From Streptomyces venezuelae (GTDB lineage Bacteria; Actinomycetota; Actinomycetes; Streptomycetales; Streptomycetaceae), in NCBI RefSeq assembly GCF_008642275.1, contig NZ_CP029189.1, positions 5,748,001 to 5,812,000 on the forward strand: a stretch of DNA of 64,000 nucleotides. Reading direction: 5' to 3'. Positions 8,122 to 15,961 of the stretch are shown here, one piece after another. Position numbers and translations under genes: made by a program. The notes under the pieces are model-generated. The model was not told the DNA's origin, made no database searches, and saw nothing but the letters and a program-made list of their open reading frames with translations. Position 1 is the first letter of the stretch, and the number at the start of each line of letters is the position of its first letter.

Positions 8122-9315
8122 TCACGCCAGGGTGAGGGGGAGGGCGGTCAGGCCGCGGGTGAGGCGGGTCTGGCGCCAGGTCAGGGATTCCTCGGGGACG
8201 GCCAGGCGCGTGCCCGGGAAGCGGGTCAGCAGGGCGCGGAGGGCGATCTCCGCCTCGGCCCGGGCCAGGGGGGCGCCCGGGCAGCGGTGGATGCCGTGGC
8301 CGAAGGCGAGGTGGCTGCGGGCGTCGTCGCGGTCGAGGTCGAGGCGGTGCGGGCCGGAGAACGCCGCCGGGTCGCGGTTCGCGGCCCCGGGGGCGATGAG
8401 CACCGGAAAGCCCGCCGGGATGTCGAACCCGCCGACGCTCAGGTCCCGCGTGCTGTACCGGAAGGTGGCGACGCTCACCGGGGAGTCGAAGCGGAGCAGT
8501 TCGTCGAGGGCCCGGGGGATCCGGTCCGGGTCCCGGCGCAGGCGGTCGAACGCCTCCGGGTGCCGGAGCAGGGCCAGGACGGCGTTGCCGATGAAGTGGG
8601 TGGTGGTCTCGTGCCCGGCGACCAGGAGGAGGGCGGCCAGGGAGACGGCCTCGTCGCGGTCCAGGCCGCCCTCCTCGCAGTCGCGCAGGAGGGAGTGGAG
8701 CGGGCCGTCTCCGGGGTTCGCCAGGGCCGTGTCCACGAGCGCGGTGAGGTAGTGGCCGATGTGGTGCGACGCGGCATCGATGCGGGTGGTGTCGGTCGCG
8801 TCGAAGAGGTCGTGGGAGCTGGCGGCGAGGGTGGCCCGGTCGGACTCCGGTACGCCGAGGAGCTCGCAGACGACCGTGACCGGCAGCGGGACGGCCAGGT
8901 CCGCCACCAGGTCCACCTGCGTGTCGGGTCGCCACGTGGCCGTGAGGTCCTCGACGACCCGGGTGATGAACGGGCGCAGTGCGCGGACGCGGCCGGTGGT
9001 GAACAGCGGCGTCGCCACGCGTCGGTGGCGGGTGTGTGCCGGGGGGTCGCTCGCCAGCATGTTGCGGGAGACGGCGGGGTGCAGGTCGCGGTCCGAGGGG
9101 CGGCCGGCGAAGAAGCGGGCCGTGTCCTTGGACAGTCGGGGGTCGGTGAACGCCTCGCGGGCCTCGGCGTGGCCGGTGACCAGGTACGCGTGGTGCCCGC
9201 CGGAGCCGGTGGGGATCCGCCGGACCGGGCAGCCATCGCGCAGCCGGTCGTAGGCCGGGTAGGGGTCGGCGAGGAAGCGGGCGTCGCGCAGGGGGTCCTG
9301 CCGCGGGGCCGTCAC
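8122..9315 (-). CDS. Cytochrome P450
   Basis: A 397-residue class I bacterial P450. The I-helix oxygen-activation motif AGHETT is at 233-238, an ExxR-type ELLR follows (DELLRFDSP), and the heme-binding loop FGHGIHRCPGAPLAR starts at 338 with Cys345 as the thiolate ligand. It needs a ferredoxin and reductase, neither of which is adjacent. The GTG start at 9315 overlaps the stop of the upstream frame by 4 bp (GTGA); although the frame stays open further upstream, the P450 N terminus (RQDPLRDARFLADPYPAYDR) begins directly after this GTG. Substrate unknown. Confidence 0.9.
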   Translation of the reverse strand: MTAPRQDPLRDARFLADPYPAYDRLRDGCPVRRIPTGSGGHHAYLVTGHAEAREAFTDPRLSKDTARFFAGRPSDRDLHPAVSRNMLASDPPAHTRHRRVATPLFTTGRVRALRPFITRVVEDLTATWRPDTQVDLVADLAVPLPVTVVCELLGVPESDRATLAASSHDLFDATDTTRIDAASHHIGHYLTALVDTALANPGDGPLHSLLRDCEEGGLDRDEAVSLAALLLVAGHETTTHFIGNAVLALLRHPEAFDRLRRDPDRIPRALDELLRFDSPVSVATFRYSTRDLSVGGFDIPAGFPVLIAPGAANRDPAAFSGPHRLDLDRDDARSHLAFGHGIHRCPGAPLARAEAEIALRALLTRFPGTRLAVPEESLTWRQTRLTRGLTALPLTLA

Positions 9316-9938
9316 GAGGCCGTGCCCACGTGCTCGGGGGCCGGCTGCCGGGCGTACGCGTCCGCCACGAGCAGCAGCCACGCGGTCTCCGCCGGAAGGT
9401 CGCCCTTGCGGGAGCGGATGCCGGCGGCGGGCGGGGCCTCGCCGCCGTCGAGGGGGAGTCCGGCGCGCTTCGCGGTGGTGGCCGCGGTGACGACCGCCGC
9501 CTCCACCTCGGCGTCGCCCTCGGGGGCGCCGGCCGCGCCCCTGCGGGCGACCTCGGTGGCCGCCGCGTCCCGTACCGACGCCCGACGGTGCCGGGGCAGG
9601 GCCAGTACACAGTCGTTGATCTCGATGACCGGGCCGTGCAGGTGGAAGTCCAGGTCGTGGGCGTCCGCCCGGGTGTTGCCCGGGTCGGGTACGTCCTCGG
9701 GGACCGCCGAGGTGACCTCCTCCCGCCACAGGGGTTCCAGCGCGGTGAACGAGTTCCGCTCCAGACGGATGCCGCACGGGGCGTCCGTCGCGCCCAGGGT
9801 GCTCAACGGGCGCAGGACGATCGGGCGACCGCGTTGTGCGGCCACGGCGTCGCGGAGGTCGCGGGTGCTGAAGCGGTGCGGGAGCCGGAGCGCCTCGGCG
9901 CGCGCCTCACACGTGGCGCGAAGCTGCTCAAGGTCCAT
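9312..9938 (-). pseudogene. Chimeric remnant: ImmA/IrrE-type N-terminus joined to DUF6545 (MAB_1171c-type) C-terminus
   Basis: The 208-residue frame reads as two unrelated pieces. Residues 1-~58 (RATCEARAEALRLPHRFS, AQRGRPIVLRPL, APCGIRLE) look like the start of the ImmA/IrrE-like toxin-component proteins of Streptomyces, but the HExxH zinc motif that should follow within ~25 residues is absent. From TALEPLWREEVTSAVPE onward it resembles the C-terminal domain of the MAB_1171c/DUF6545 putative transporters (LDFHLHGPVIEINDCVLAL, then a DLPAETAWLLLVADAYAR end). These two genes are normally neighbours, so an in-frame internal deletion is the simplest explanation. Family matches are from memory. 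It may still be translated, and its stop overlaps the P450 start. Confidence 0.6.
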
Positions 9939-10129
9939 GTCCTCACTCTGGTGACGCCGGGCGGGGGCGGCGGTCGGCCGCGGCGGACCGCTCCCTGGAG
10001 ACCTGGTACGCGCGCTTCCATGCTGGCATGTTCGGGACTCCGGTCCGAGGGCGGGGTGCCGCCGTGCCCGGAACGGGAGCCCCTGCCGGTCGGGACCGCA
10101 GGGGGACGTGCAGGGAACGCGCCGGGGCA

Positions 10130-10255
10130 CGTGGGGCCGCCGACCGGTGCGCAGTTGCTGGATGGCACTCGCCGTCACCCCGCGCCCCTCTCCGGTCGCG
10201 GCCCCGCGGATTCCTTCGGCGACCTCCGCGTAGGTGTACGGCCCCCGAAAACAGA
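10130..10255 (-). pseudogene. Remnant of XRE-type helix-turn-helix regulator N-terminus
   Basis: The minus-strand frame here reads GPYTYAEVAEGIR, then GVTASAIQQLRTGRRPH, the first two helices of the XRE-type regulators that usually precede the ImmA/IrrE and DUF6545 genes in Streptomyces. It has no start of its own: the upstream bases are a terminator hairpin, and the expected continuation (recognition helix, rest of HTH) is lost. It lies in the same frame as the chimeric remnant downstream, as if one larger deletion removed most of three genes. Confidence 0.5.
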
Positions 10256-10258
10256 CGA

Positions 10259-10294
10259 GCCAGGGGCCCGTGCCTTCCGGCACGGGCCCCTGGC
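10259..10294 (-). terminator. Rho-independent terminator of the CHAP-domain gene
   Basis: A perfect 16-bp inverted repeat (GCCAGGGGCCCGTGCC, loop TTCC, matching arm) lies 30 bases after the stop of the minus-strand CHAP gene and is followed on that strand by a T-rich run (TCGTCTGTTTTC). Confidence 0.85.
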
Positions 10295-10323
10295 GTACGG
10301 CGGGCAGGCGGGCGGGCGGGCGC

Positions 10324-11661
10324 TCAGCCGCCCGACGGCGAGACGATCGCGTACGCCGGCCAGCCGCCGACGAGCCTGCGGGTGACGCGCTCCACCCGGT
10401 CGTTGTGGTTGCCCTCGATGGTGGTGACGGTCCCGTCGCCGTTGTCCCTCTCGATCACGCCGACGTGGACGCTCGTGGAGGTGCTGGAGGGGCCCGTACC
10501 GAAGAGGATCACGTCGCCCGGCTTGGGCGCGGCGTTCCGCAGGTCCGTGCGGAGCGTTCCGTGGTCGCGCCCGTAGTAGTAGAAGTCACCGCTGAACGCC
10601 GTGTGGTAGTTGATCCCGGCCTGCTGCCAGGCCCAGCTGGCGAAGTGCGCGCACCAGGCCTCACAACGGCCGTACGGGTTGCAGTTGTTGCCCCACTCCT
10701 CCTGGCCGAGCTGGGAGCGCGCCGCCTGGATGATCTTGTCTCGTACGCTGCCCGACAGCGGGGGCACCGGCACGGTCGGGCTGCCACCGCTGGGACCGCC
10801 GCCGGGGCCGGTGCTGCCGATCTCCCGGGCGATGCCCATGGCCGCCATCGTCCGCGGGCCGGCTATGCCGTCCACCTCCAGCCCGTGCCCCGACTGGTAG
10901 GTCCGTACGGCACCCAGGGTGTTGGGACCGTAGTCGCCGTCGGCCGGCGTACCGGCCGCGCTCTGCACCCGCTGCACCTTCGCCGACAGAGCGCCCTTGG
11001 TCTGCGGGCCGGCGATGCCGTCCACGTCCAGGTCGTTGTCGCTCTGGAAGGACAGTACGGCGTTCTTGGTGCGGGGCCCGTAGGCGCCGTCCACACCGCT
11101 CAGCGGCAGATAGCCCAGACCCGCCAGGTTCCGCTGGAGGAGCTTGGTCTCGGAGTCGGTACCGCCGCCCTGCCCGCTGGAGACGATCCGGTCGATGTTC
11201 ATCTCGCCCATGGTCCGGGGGCCGGCGATGCCGTCGGCCTCCAGGCCGTGGCGGGACTGGTACGTCCGCACGGCGCCCAGGGTGTTCGTCCCGTAGTCGC
11301 CGTCGGCGGGCGTGCCGGCCGCGGACTGCACCAGCTTCACCTTGGCCAGCAGGGCGGCCATGGTCTTCGGCCCGGCGTCGCCGTCCGCTTCGAGGCCGTT
11401 GTCCCGCTGGAAGTGCCGTACGGAGTCCTGCGTCTGCGGCCCGTACGCGCCGTCGACACCGCTGCGCGGCAGGTAGCTGAGCCCTGACAGGCCCCGCTGG
11501 AGCAGGCCCGTGTCGACGGCGTGCGCGGCCGGTACCGGTCCGGTCAGCAGCGCCGTCAGGGCGGCGGCGAGGGTCAGCAGCATGGCCATCAGCCGGCGGG
11601 CCGACACCGCCGCCCGGTCCGGGGGCCGGGTGGTGCGGGAGGGGGAGGAGAGGGAAGGCAT
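10324..11661 (-). CDS. Secreted peptidoglycan-binding CHAP-domain amidase/endopeptidase
   Basis: A 445-residue exported protein. A positively charged N-region and hydrophobic core (about 18-45) end in PAAHA, a good signal peptidase site. Four PG_binding_1 repeats follow at about 52-105, 109-153, 173-225 and 231-275; repeats 1/3 and 2/4 are nearly identical pairs (for example SAAGTPADGDYG occurs in both 2 and 4), so a two-repeat block was duplicated. After a Gly/Pro linker comes a CHAP domain with Cys337 (EAWCAHFASW) and His399 (SVHVGVIE) as catalytic residues. It should cleave peptidoglycan amide or cross-bridge bonds outside the cell. ATG 11661 is preferred to GTG 11703. A GGGATGTCCC palindrome lies about 100 bases upstream. 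Confidence 0.88.
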   Translation of the reverse strand: MPSLSSPSRTTRPPDRAAVSARRLMAMLLTLAAALTALLTGPVPAAHAVDTGLLQRGLSGLSYLPRSGVDGAYGPQTQDSVRHFQRDNGLEADGDAGPKTMAALLAKVKLVQSAAGTPADGDYGTNTLGAVRTYQSRHGLEADGIAGPRTMGEMNIDRIVSSGQGGGTDSETKLLQRNLAGLGYLPLSGVDGAYGPRTKNAVLSFQSDNDLDVDGIAGPQTKGALSAKVQRVQSAAGTPADGDYGPNTLGAVRTYQSGHGLEVDGIAGPRTMAAMGIAREIGSTGPGGGPSGGSPTVPVPPLSGSVRDKIIQAARSQLGQEEWGNNCNPYGRCEAWCAHFASWAWQQAGINYHTAFSGDFYYYGRDHGTLRTDLRNAAPKPGDVILFGTGPSSTSTSVHVGVIERDNGDGTVTTIEGNHNDRVERVTRRLVGGWPAYAIVSPSGG

Positions 11662-11764
11662 GGGCGAAGTGGGCCTTTCGGCTGTGTGGTGACGGTTGGT
11701 CACCAGCAGCTTCGAGGCCCGTGCCGCGTCCCCTCCAGTACCCCGGCGTCTCTGGGACGAGCCC

Positions 11765-11779
11765 GGGATGTCCCTGGGG
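11765..11779. promoter_or_regulatory. GGGATGTCCC palindrome, candidate operator 1
   Basis: GGGATGTCCCTGGGG in the gap between the XRE regulator stop and the CHAP gene start, about 104 bases before the CHAP start. A partial inverted copy (CTGGGAC) lies just to the left at 11752-11758. The core recurs twice upstream of the neighbouring peptidoglycan-binding gene. Confidence 0.5.
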
Positions 11780-11811
11780 CGGTCACCTCTTCTGCCCTCG
11801 CCGCGGAGGCG

Positions 11812-12810
11812 TCAGGGCTGCTGGATGGCCCCTTCGGGCGCGCACTGCATCTGCTTCTCCGCCGGAATCGCCCCGCACACGCTCATCGCTTCGAGGGGAG
11901 CCTCGGCGGAGACCGCGAGCATCTTGGTGTACGAGTCGTGCTCGAAGCGGATCAGGGCTTCCAGCTCCGTCCCCCGGGCGTCCCTGATGATCACCTTGTC
12001 GCCGACGGCTCCGCCTTCGATGCGTCCCCACACCGACTGGCAGGCCGCGCTGTAGCGGAGCTGGATGTGCATGCCCCGCAGGAAGGTGCTCTTGGCCGTG
12101 GTCGCGTCCCAATGGCATTCCATGGCCTGGGGGTCGTGGCGCAGGCAGGTGTCGGACTTGCACTTGACGCGGATGTCGCCGGCTCCCGGGACGAGGGTCG
12201 CGGTCTCGTCCTTGCCGCCGGCGCTCTTCCTGGTGTCGGCCGGATCGCCCGCCGCACCGGGAGTACGGTTCCCCGCCGCGGTGGAGGAGAAGGCGAGGCC
12301 GGTCGCGATCGAGCCCAGCAGAGCTCCCGCGGTGATGTATCCGATCACCCCGAATCTTCGTCTCCATTCGGCCCGGGGTCTCTCCCGCGGCGTCCGGGCC
12401 GCTTCCTGCGGGACATCGGCGGTTACGCCGACCGGCGCGCCGACCGGCACCCCGGCCGACGGCGCCTCGTGCGCGGCCTCCGGCGCGGTCCGCGCCGGCG
12501 CGGCAGGGGTCGTGGCAGTAGCCACCGCCGTGGCCGTGGTGCCGCCCGCCGGGGCGGAGACGGCCCGCGCCAGCAGTTCCAGCAGCGGTTCCGGGTCCGC
12601 GCCGGCCACGGCGGCGAGTTGCTCGACGGCCACGGCGGTCGGCAGCTGCTTCCCGTTGAGGAATCGCTCCCACGACGAGCGGCTGTAGTGCGTCCGGTCG
12701 GCCAGCCGGCCGAAGCTGAGTTGCGAGGTCTCCTTGATCCTGCGCATTTCCGTGCTCAACCGGGCACGTGCCGACTCCGTACCGTCTGTCGCCTTTGTCT
12801 GGTCAGACAT
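11812..12810 (-). CDS. Membrane-anchored XRE regulator with DUF2690 extracytoplasmic domain
   Basis: A 332-residue protein with an N-terminal XRE helix-turn-helix (about 20-75: LSFGRLADRTHYSRSSWERF), an Ala/Pro/Thr-rich linker, one transmembrane segment (about 155-175: GVIGYITAGALLGSIATGLAF) and a C-terminal DUF2690 domain with four cysteines (CKSDTCLRHDPQAMEC, later AACQSVWGRI). The topology puts the HTH inside and DUF2690 outside, as in one-component envelope sensors. It sits between two secreted peptidoglycan-binding genes that both have the GGGAYGTCCC motif upstream, so control of these genes is a reasonable inference. ATG 12810 is chosen over a TTG one codon earlier. Confidence 0.85.
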   Translation of the reverse strand: MSDQTKATDGTESARARLSTEMRRIKETSQLSFGRLADRTHYSRSSWERFLNGKQLPTAVAVEQLAAVAGADPEPLLELLARAVSAPAGGTTATAVATATTPAAPARTAPEAAHEAPSAGVPVGAPVGVTADVPQEAARTPRERPRAEWRRRFGVIGYITAGALLGSIATGLAFSSTAAGNRTPGAAGDPADTRKSAGGKDETATLVPGAGDIRVKCKSDTCLRHDPQAMECHWDATTAKSTFLRGMHIQLRYSAACQSVWGRIEGGAVGDKVIIRDARGTELEALIRFEHDSYTKMLAVSAEAPLEAMSVCGAIPAEKQMQCAPEGAIQQP

Positions 12811-12977
12811 CAAAGGGCCCCCCCAACTCGCTTATGCGCCATACGGCTTCCCCGAGACGGTGTGGCGCGAAGGACAGGATATGCGGCGCCACCGACAGTT
12901 CCGGACTCGGCTGCGGGTGCCACGAACCCTTGGGGGCGCCGCCATCGGACGCTTCCCGGTGGAGCGAGCCGGAGCGT

Positions 12978-12991
12978 GGGACGTCCCGGGG
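12978..12991. promoter_or_regulatory. GGGACGTCCC palindrome, candidate operator 2
   Basis: GGGACGTCCCGGGG, a perfect 10-bp palindrome with a G-rich right flank, 168 bases upstream of the minus-strand XRE gene and 262 upstream of the plus-strand peptidoglycan-binding gene. Confidence 0.5.
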
Positions 12992-13034
12992 AAGCGACCT
13001 GCCGTCGGCAGATCGCACAACGGTTTTCGGCCTC

Positions 13035-13051
13035 GGGGACGTCCCTGGGAC
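13035..13051. promoter_or_regulatory. GGGACGTCCC palindrome, candidate operator 3
   Basis: GGGGACGTCCCTGGGAC, the same palindrome with the TGGG right flank also seen in copy 1. It lies 58 bases (centre to centre) from copy 2, between the divergent genes. Confidence 0.5.
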
Positions 13052-13252
13052 ACGCCGTGGCCCGCTGGGACGGCGGGCCGGCAGCAATCATGAAGCGGCG
13101 CCGGGGCGTTCACGTCCGCCGAGCCCGGCCGCCCGTCCCACTCGCCGGTCCCCACTCGCCGGTCCCCACTCGCCGATTCCGCCCGACGTTCCGGCCCCTC
13201 CGGCCCTCCGGCTTCACCCACACACACCACCACAGAAGGAAGTTGCCACGTC

Positions 13253-13648
13253 ATGCCTCATATCTCCCCGCGCAGGAGCGTCACGGCTCTCGCTCTGGCG
13301 GCAGCAGCCGTCGGCTCCCTGCTCGTCATGGCTCCCGCCGCCCACGCGGGCGACTACCTCGGTGCGTGCTTCGACAGCGTCGGCCACCGCACCTCACCCA
13401 ACGGAGGGAACATTCCCGCGCGGAACTTCTCCCAGGGCTCCTCGGGCGTGTGCGTCAAGGAGCTGCAGTTCGACATCTCCTCGACCATCGGCATCGATCC
13501 GGAGGACTGGGACGGCTTCGTCGACGGCCGCTTCGGCCCGAAGACGGAGAAGTACGTGCGCCGTTTCCAGCAGGCCAGCGGACTCCAGGCGGACGGCATC
13601 GTGGGCCCCCGGACGTGGGAGAGCCTCGTCTCCCGCACCAGGGACTGA
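13253..13648 (+). CDS. Small secreted peptidoglycan-binding protein
   Basis: A 131-residue exported protein. The signal peptide (about 1-32) ends in PAAHAG. The mature part is a single PG_binding_1 domain with the typical DGRFGPKTEKYVRRFQQ and ADGIVGPRTWESL helices, and two cysteines that may form a disulfide. No catalytic domain is attached, so it may be a cell-wall ligand or an enzyme-targeting module. It is divergent from the XRE/DUF2690 gene and shares the GGGACGTCCC elements in the gap. Confidence 0.82.
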   Translation: MPHISPRRSVTALALAAAAVGSLLVMAPAAHAGDYLGACFDSVGHRTSPNGGNIPARNFSQGSSGVCVKELQFDISSTIGIDPEDWDGFVDGRFGPKTEKYVRRFQQASGLQADGIVGPRTWESLVSRTRD

Positions 13649-13722
13649 CCGGGGGAGCGACGCGGTCGGCAGGCGCGCGCCGCACCCGGTCCACGCCTGC
13701 CCCTGCCCCACCACGACCCGGC

Positions 13723-15957
13723 CTAGGCAAGCGGGAGGGCGATCAGCCTGCGTTCCTCGCGGAGGTAGAGCCGCTTGCCGTCCGGGTCCGGCGTCAGGGC
13801 GTAGGCGCTCGTTCCGTAGCGCCAGACCGTGCTCCGGGTGCGGATGCGGACGGCGCGCAGGCCCGTCGCGCCCAGGCTGTAGACGTGGCTCGGGGTGACC
13901 ACGGGGGCGATGTCGCGATGCGGGTTCGTGCCCTCCGGAGGGGTGTCCATCCACTGCAGCGTGCCGAAGACGGCGCTGATCGCGACGATGCCGCGCGAGC
14001 CCTCCACGGCGTAGACGATCCCGTCGCGGACGGCCGGCATGCCGTACCGGCGCTCGCCGGCCACCTCGCCCGCGTCACGGTCCGCGCCGAAGACCCAGGC
14101 CGGCTGGCCGTCGGCGAGCCGCAGCGCGTGCACGCTCCCGGCGCCGACGTACACGCGCTCGTCGTCCGTGGCCAGCTGGTCCGGTGTGGCGCCGGGCGCC
14201 GCCAGCGACTCGGTCCAGCGCTCGGCGCCGCTTCCGGCGTCGTGCAGGGACAGCCGCAGGGTGCCGCTCTCCGCCTCCGGACGCTGCCACAGCAGCACCC
14301 CGCCGCGTACGGGCTTGACACCGACGGTGGCGGGGCGCCCCTGCTGCACCTGCTGCTCGCCGGGGGCCGTCGTCGGCTGCCGCCACAGTTCCCTGCCCGT
14401 CTTCAGGCTCGCGGCGATCACGGACCACTGGTCGTTCCCGGCCGCCTTGGCGCACAGGAACACGGTGTCGCCGGCCACCCCGAGGATCCGGTTGAGCATG
14501 TTCGAGCCGTCGTACGCGGGGAGCCGGACGACCGGCGCCTGCTCCTTGCCGCTCTCCTGGGACAGGGGCAGGGGGACCACTGCGAGGGCCTTGTCCGCGG
14601 CGTCCGGCTTCCCGAGCGCGTAGAGGACCTTGCCGTCGGTGGCGACGCGCCAGACGCGGGCGTACCCCTCGAAGTCCCGCAGGTGCTTGCCGTCCTGCTG
14701 GAAGATCCCGGTGGTCGTGGAGCCGGTGGGCATGACGAGCCTGCCGTCCACCGGCAGTGGCGGGCCGCCCGCCACGGGGTGCGCCAGATCCGCCTTCCAC
14801 AGTGCCTCGGGCGGTGGGTCCAGGGCGGGCTGCCCGGAGTCCGCGGCCCCGCCGTCGCCCTCGCCGCGGCTGCCGAGCCAGGCCCACAGCCCGCCTCCCG
14901 CCGCAAGCGCGACGCCGCCGGCCACCGCCCCGGAGAGCGCGAACAGCCGGCGGCGGGACAGGCCGTCGCCGTCGCCTGCCACGACGGTGTCCGCCGCCGC
15001 GGCGGGCGCCGCCAGCCGGTGCGGCGGCTCCTGCCACACGGCCGCGGCCCGCCGGGCGATGTCTGCGAGCACCGGCTGCGGCAGCACGTCCGCGAACGGG
15101 CCGTCGCCGGGTGCCAGCAGCTCGGCCAGCCCGGCCGTCGTGGGCCGCTGCGCGGGGTCCTTGGCGAGGCAGCGGGCGAGTACGGGCGCCAGCGCCGCCG
15201 GTACGCCGCTCAGGTCGGGCTCCGCGTACCGCACCCGGTACAGCAGGTCCGCGGCCTGGCCTCCGCCGAAGGGGCCGTGTCCGGACGCCGCGAAGACCAG
15301 TACGCCGGCCAGCGCGAACACATCGCCGGCCGGGGAGTGTTCGAGACCGCCGGCCTGCTCGGGCGACATGAAGGCGGGCGTGCCGGCCGCGGCTCCGGTG
15401 CGGGTCAGCCGTTCGTCGCCGAGGGCACGCGCGATACCGAAGTCGATGACCTTGGGGCCGGCGGCCGTGACCATGACGTTGGAGGGCTTGAGGTCGCGGT
15501 GCACCACGTCCGAGCGGTGCAGCTGCCCCAGGGCCCGGGCGAGCTCCGCTCCCAGGGTGCGGACGCACGGCTCGGGCAGCGGGCCGGCGAGCGCGACCGC
15601 CTCGTCGAGCTGCGGCCCGATGACGTACTCGGTGGCCAGCCACGGCGTCGCGGCCAGGGCGTCCGCGGCGAAGACCCGGGCCCCGTAGCGGTCGCCGATG
15701 ACCCGGGCGGCGTCCGCCTCCAGCCGGAACCGGGTACGGAAGGCGGCGTCGGCGGCGATCCGGGCGTGCACGGTCTTGAGGGCGACCGTCCGCCCGGCCG
15801 CCGAACGGGCCAGGTAGACCGTGCCCATGCCGCCGCTGCCGAGCCGGGCGAGCAGCCGGAAGCCGCCGAGGTGCTGCGGATCGTCGTGCGAGAGCGGTGC
15901 GAGCGGTGTGTGCGGTGTGTGCGGTGCGCGGGTGGCGCCGGGTGCCGGGACGGACAT
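13723..15957 (-). CDS. Transmembrane Ser/Thr protein kinase with PQQ-type beta-propeller sensor
   Basis: A 744-residue Hanks-type kinase. The glycine loop LGSGGMGTVY (39-48), Lys61 in VALK, catalytic HRDLKPSN (Asp155) and DFG (172-174) are all intact; the activation segment ends SPEQ. A transmembrane helix at about 338-360 separates the kinase from a C-terminal ~380-residue region of PQQ/WD-like repeats (for example GRELWRQP, GSGAERWTES), expected outside the membrane and likely to bind a ligand. Its ATG lies 4 bases after the stop of the pseudokinase gene with no good ribosome site of its own, indicating coupling. Confidence 0.9.
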   Translation of the reverse strand: MSVPAPGATRAPHTPHTPLAPLSHDDPQHLGGFRLLARLGSGGMGTVYLARSAAGRTVALKTVHARIAADAAFRTRFRLEADAARVIGDRYGARVFAADALAATPWLATEYVIGPQLDEAVALAGPLPEPCVRTLGAELARALGQLHRSDVVHRDLKPSNVMVTAAGPKVIDFGIARALGDERLTRTGAAAGTPAFMSPEQAGGLEHSPAGDVFALAGVLVFAASGHGPFGGGQAADLLYRVRYAEPDLSGVPAALAPVLARCLAKDPAQRPTTAGLAELLAPGDGPFADVLPQPVLADIARRAAAVWQEPPHRLAAPAAAADTVVAGDGDGLSRRRLFALSGAVAGGVALAAGGGLWAWLGSRGEGDGGAADSGQPALDPPPEALWKADLAHPVAGGPPLPVDGRLVMPTGSTTTGIFQQDGKHLRDFEGYARVWRVATDGKVLYALGKPDAADKALAVVPLPLSQESGKEQAPVVRLPAYDGSNMLNRILGVAGDTVFLCAKAAGNDQWSVIAASLKTGRELWRQPTTAPGEQQVQQGRPATVGVKPVRGGVLLWQRPEAESGTLRLSLHDAGSGAERWTESLAAPGATPDQLATDDERVYVGAGSVHALRLADGQPAWVFGADRDAGEVAGERRYGMPAVRDGIVYAVEGSRGIVAISAVFGTLQWMDTPPEGTNPHRDIAPVVTPSHVYSLGATGLRAVRIRTRSTVWRYGTSAYALTPDPDGKRLYLREERRLIALPLA

Positions 15958-15961
15958 CGGA

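Larger units (their letters stand above)
12811..13252. other. Divergent promoter region between XRE regulator and peptidoglycan-binding gene
   Basis: About 440 bases without a supported gene. It contains two copies of the GGGACGTCCC palindrome 58 bases apart and, nearer the plus-strand gene, three tandem copies of a short CACTCGCCGGTCCC-like unit (about 13138-13180). Confidence 0.6.
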
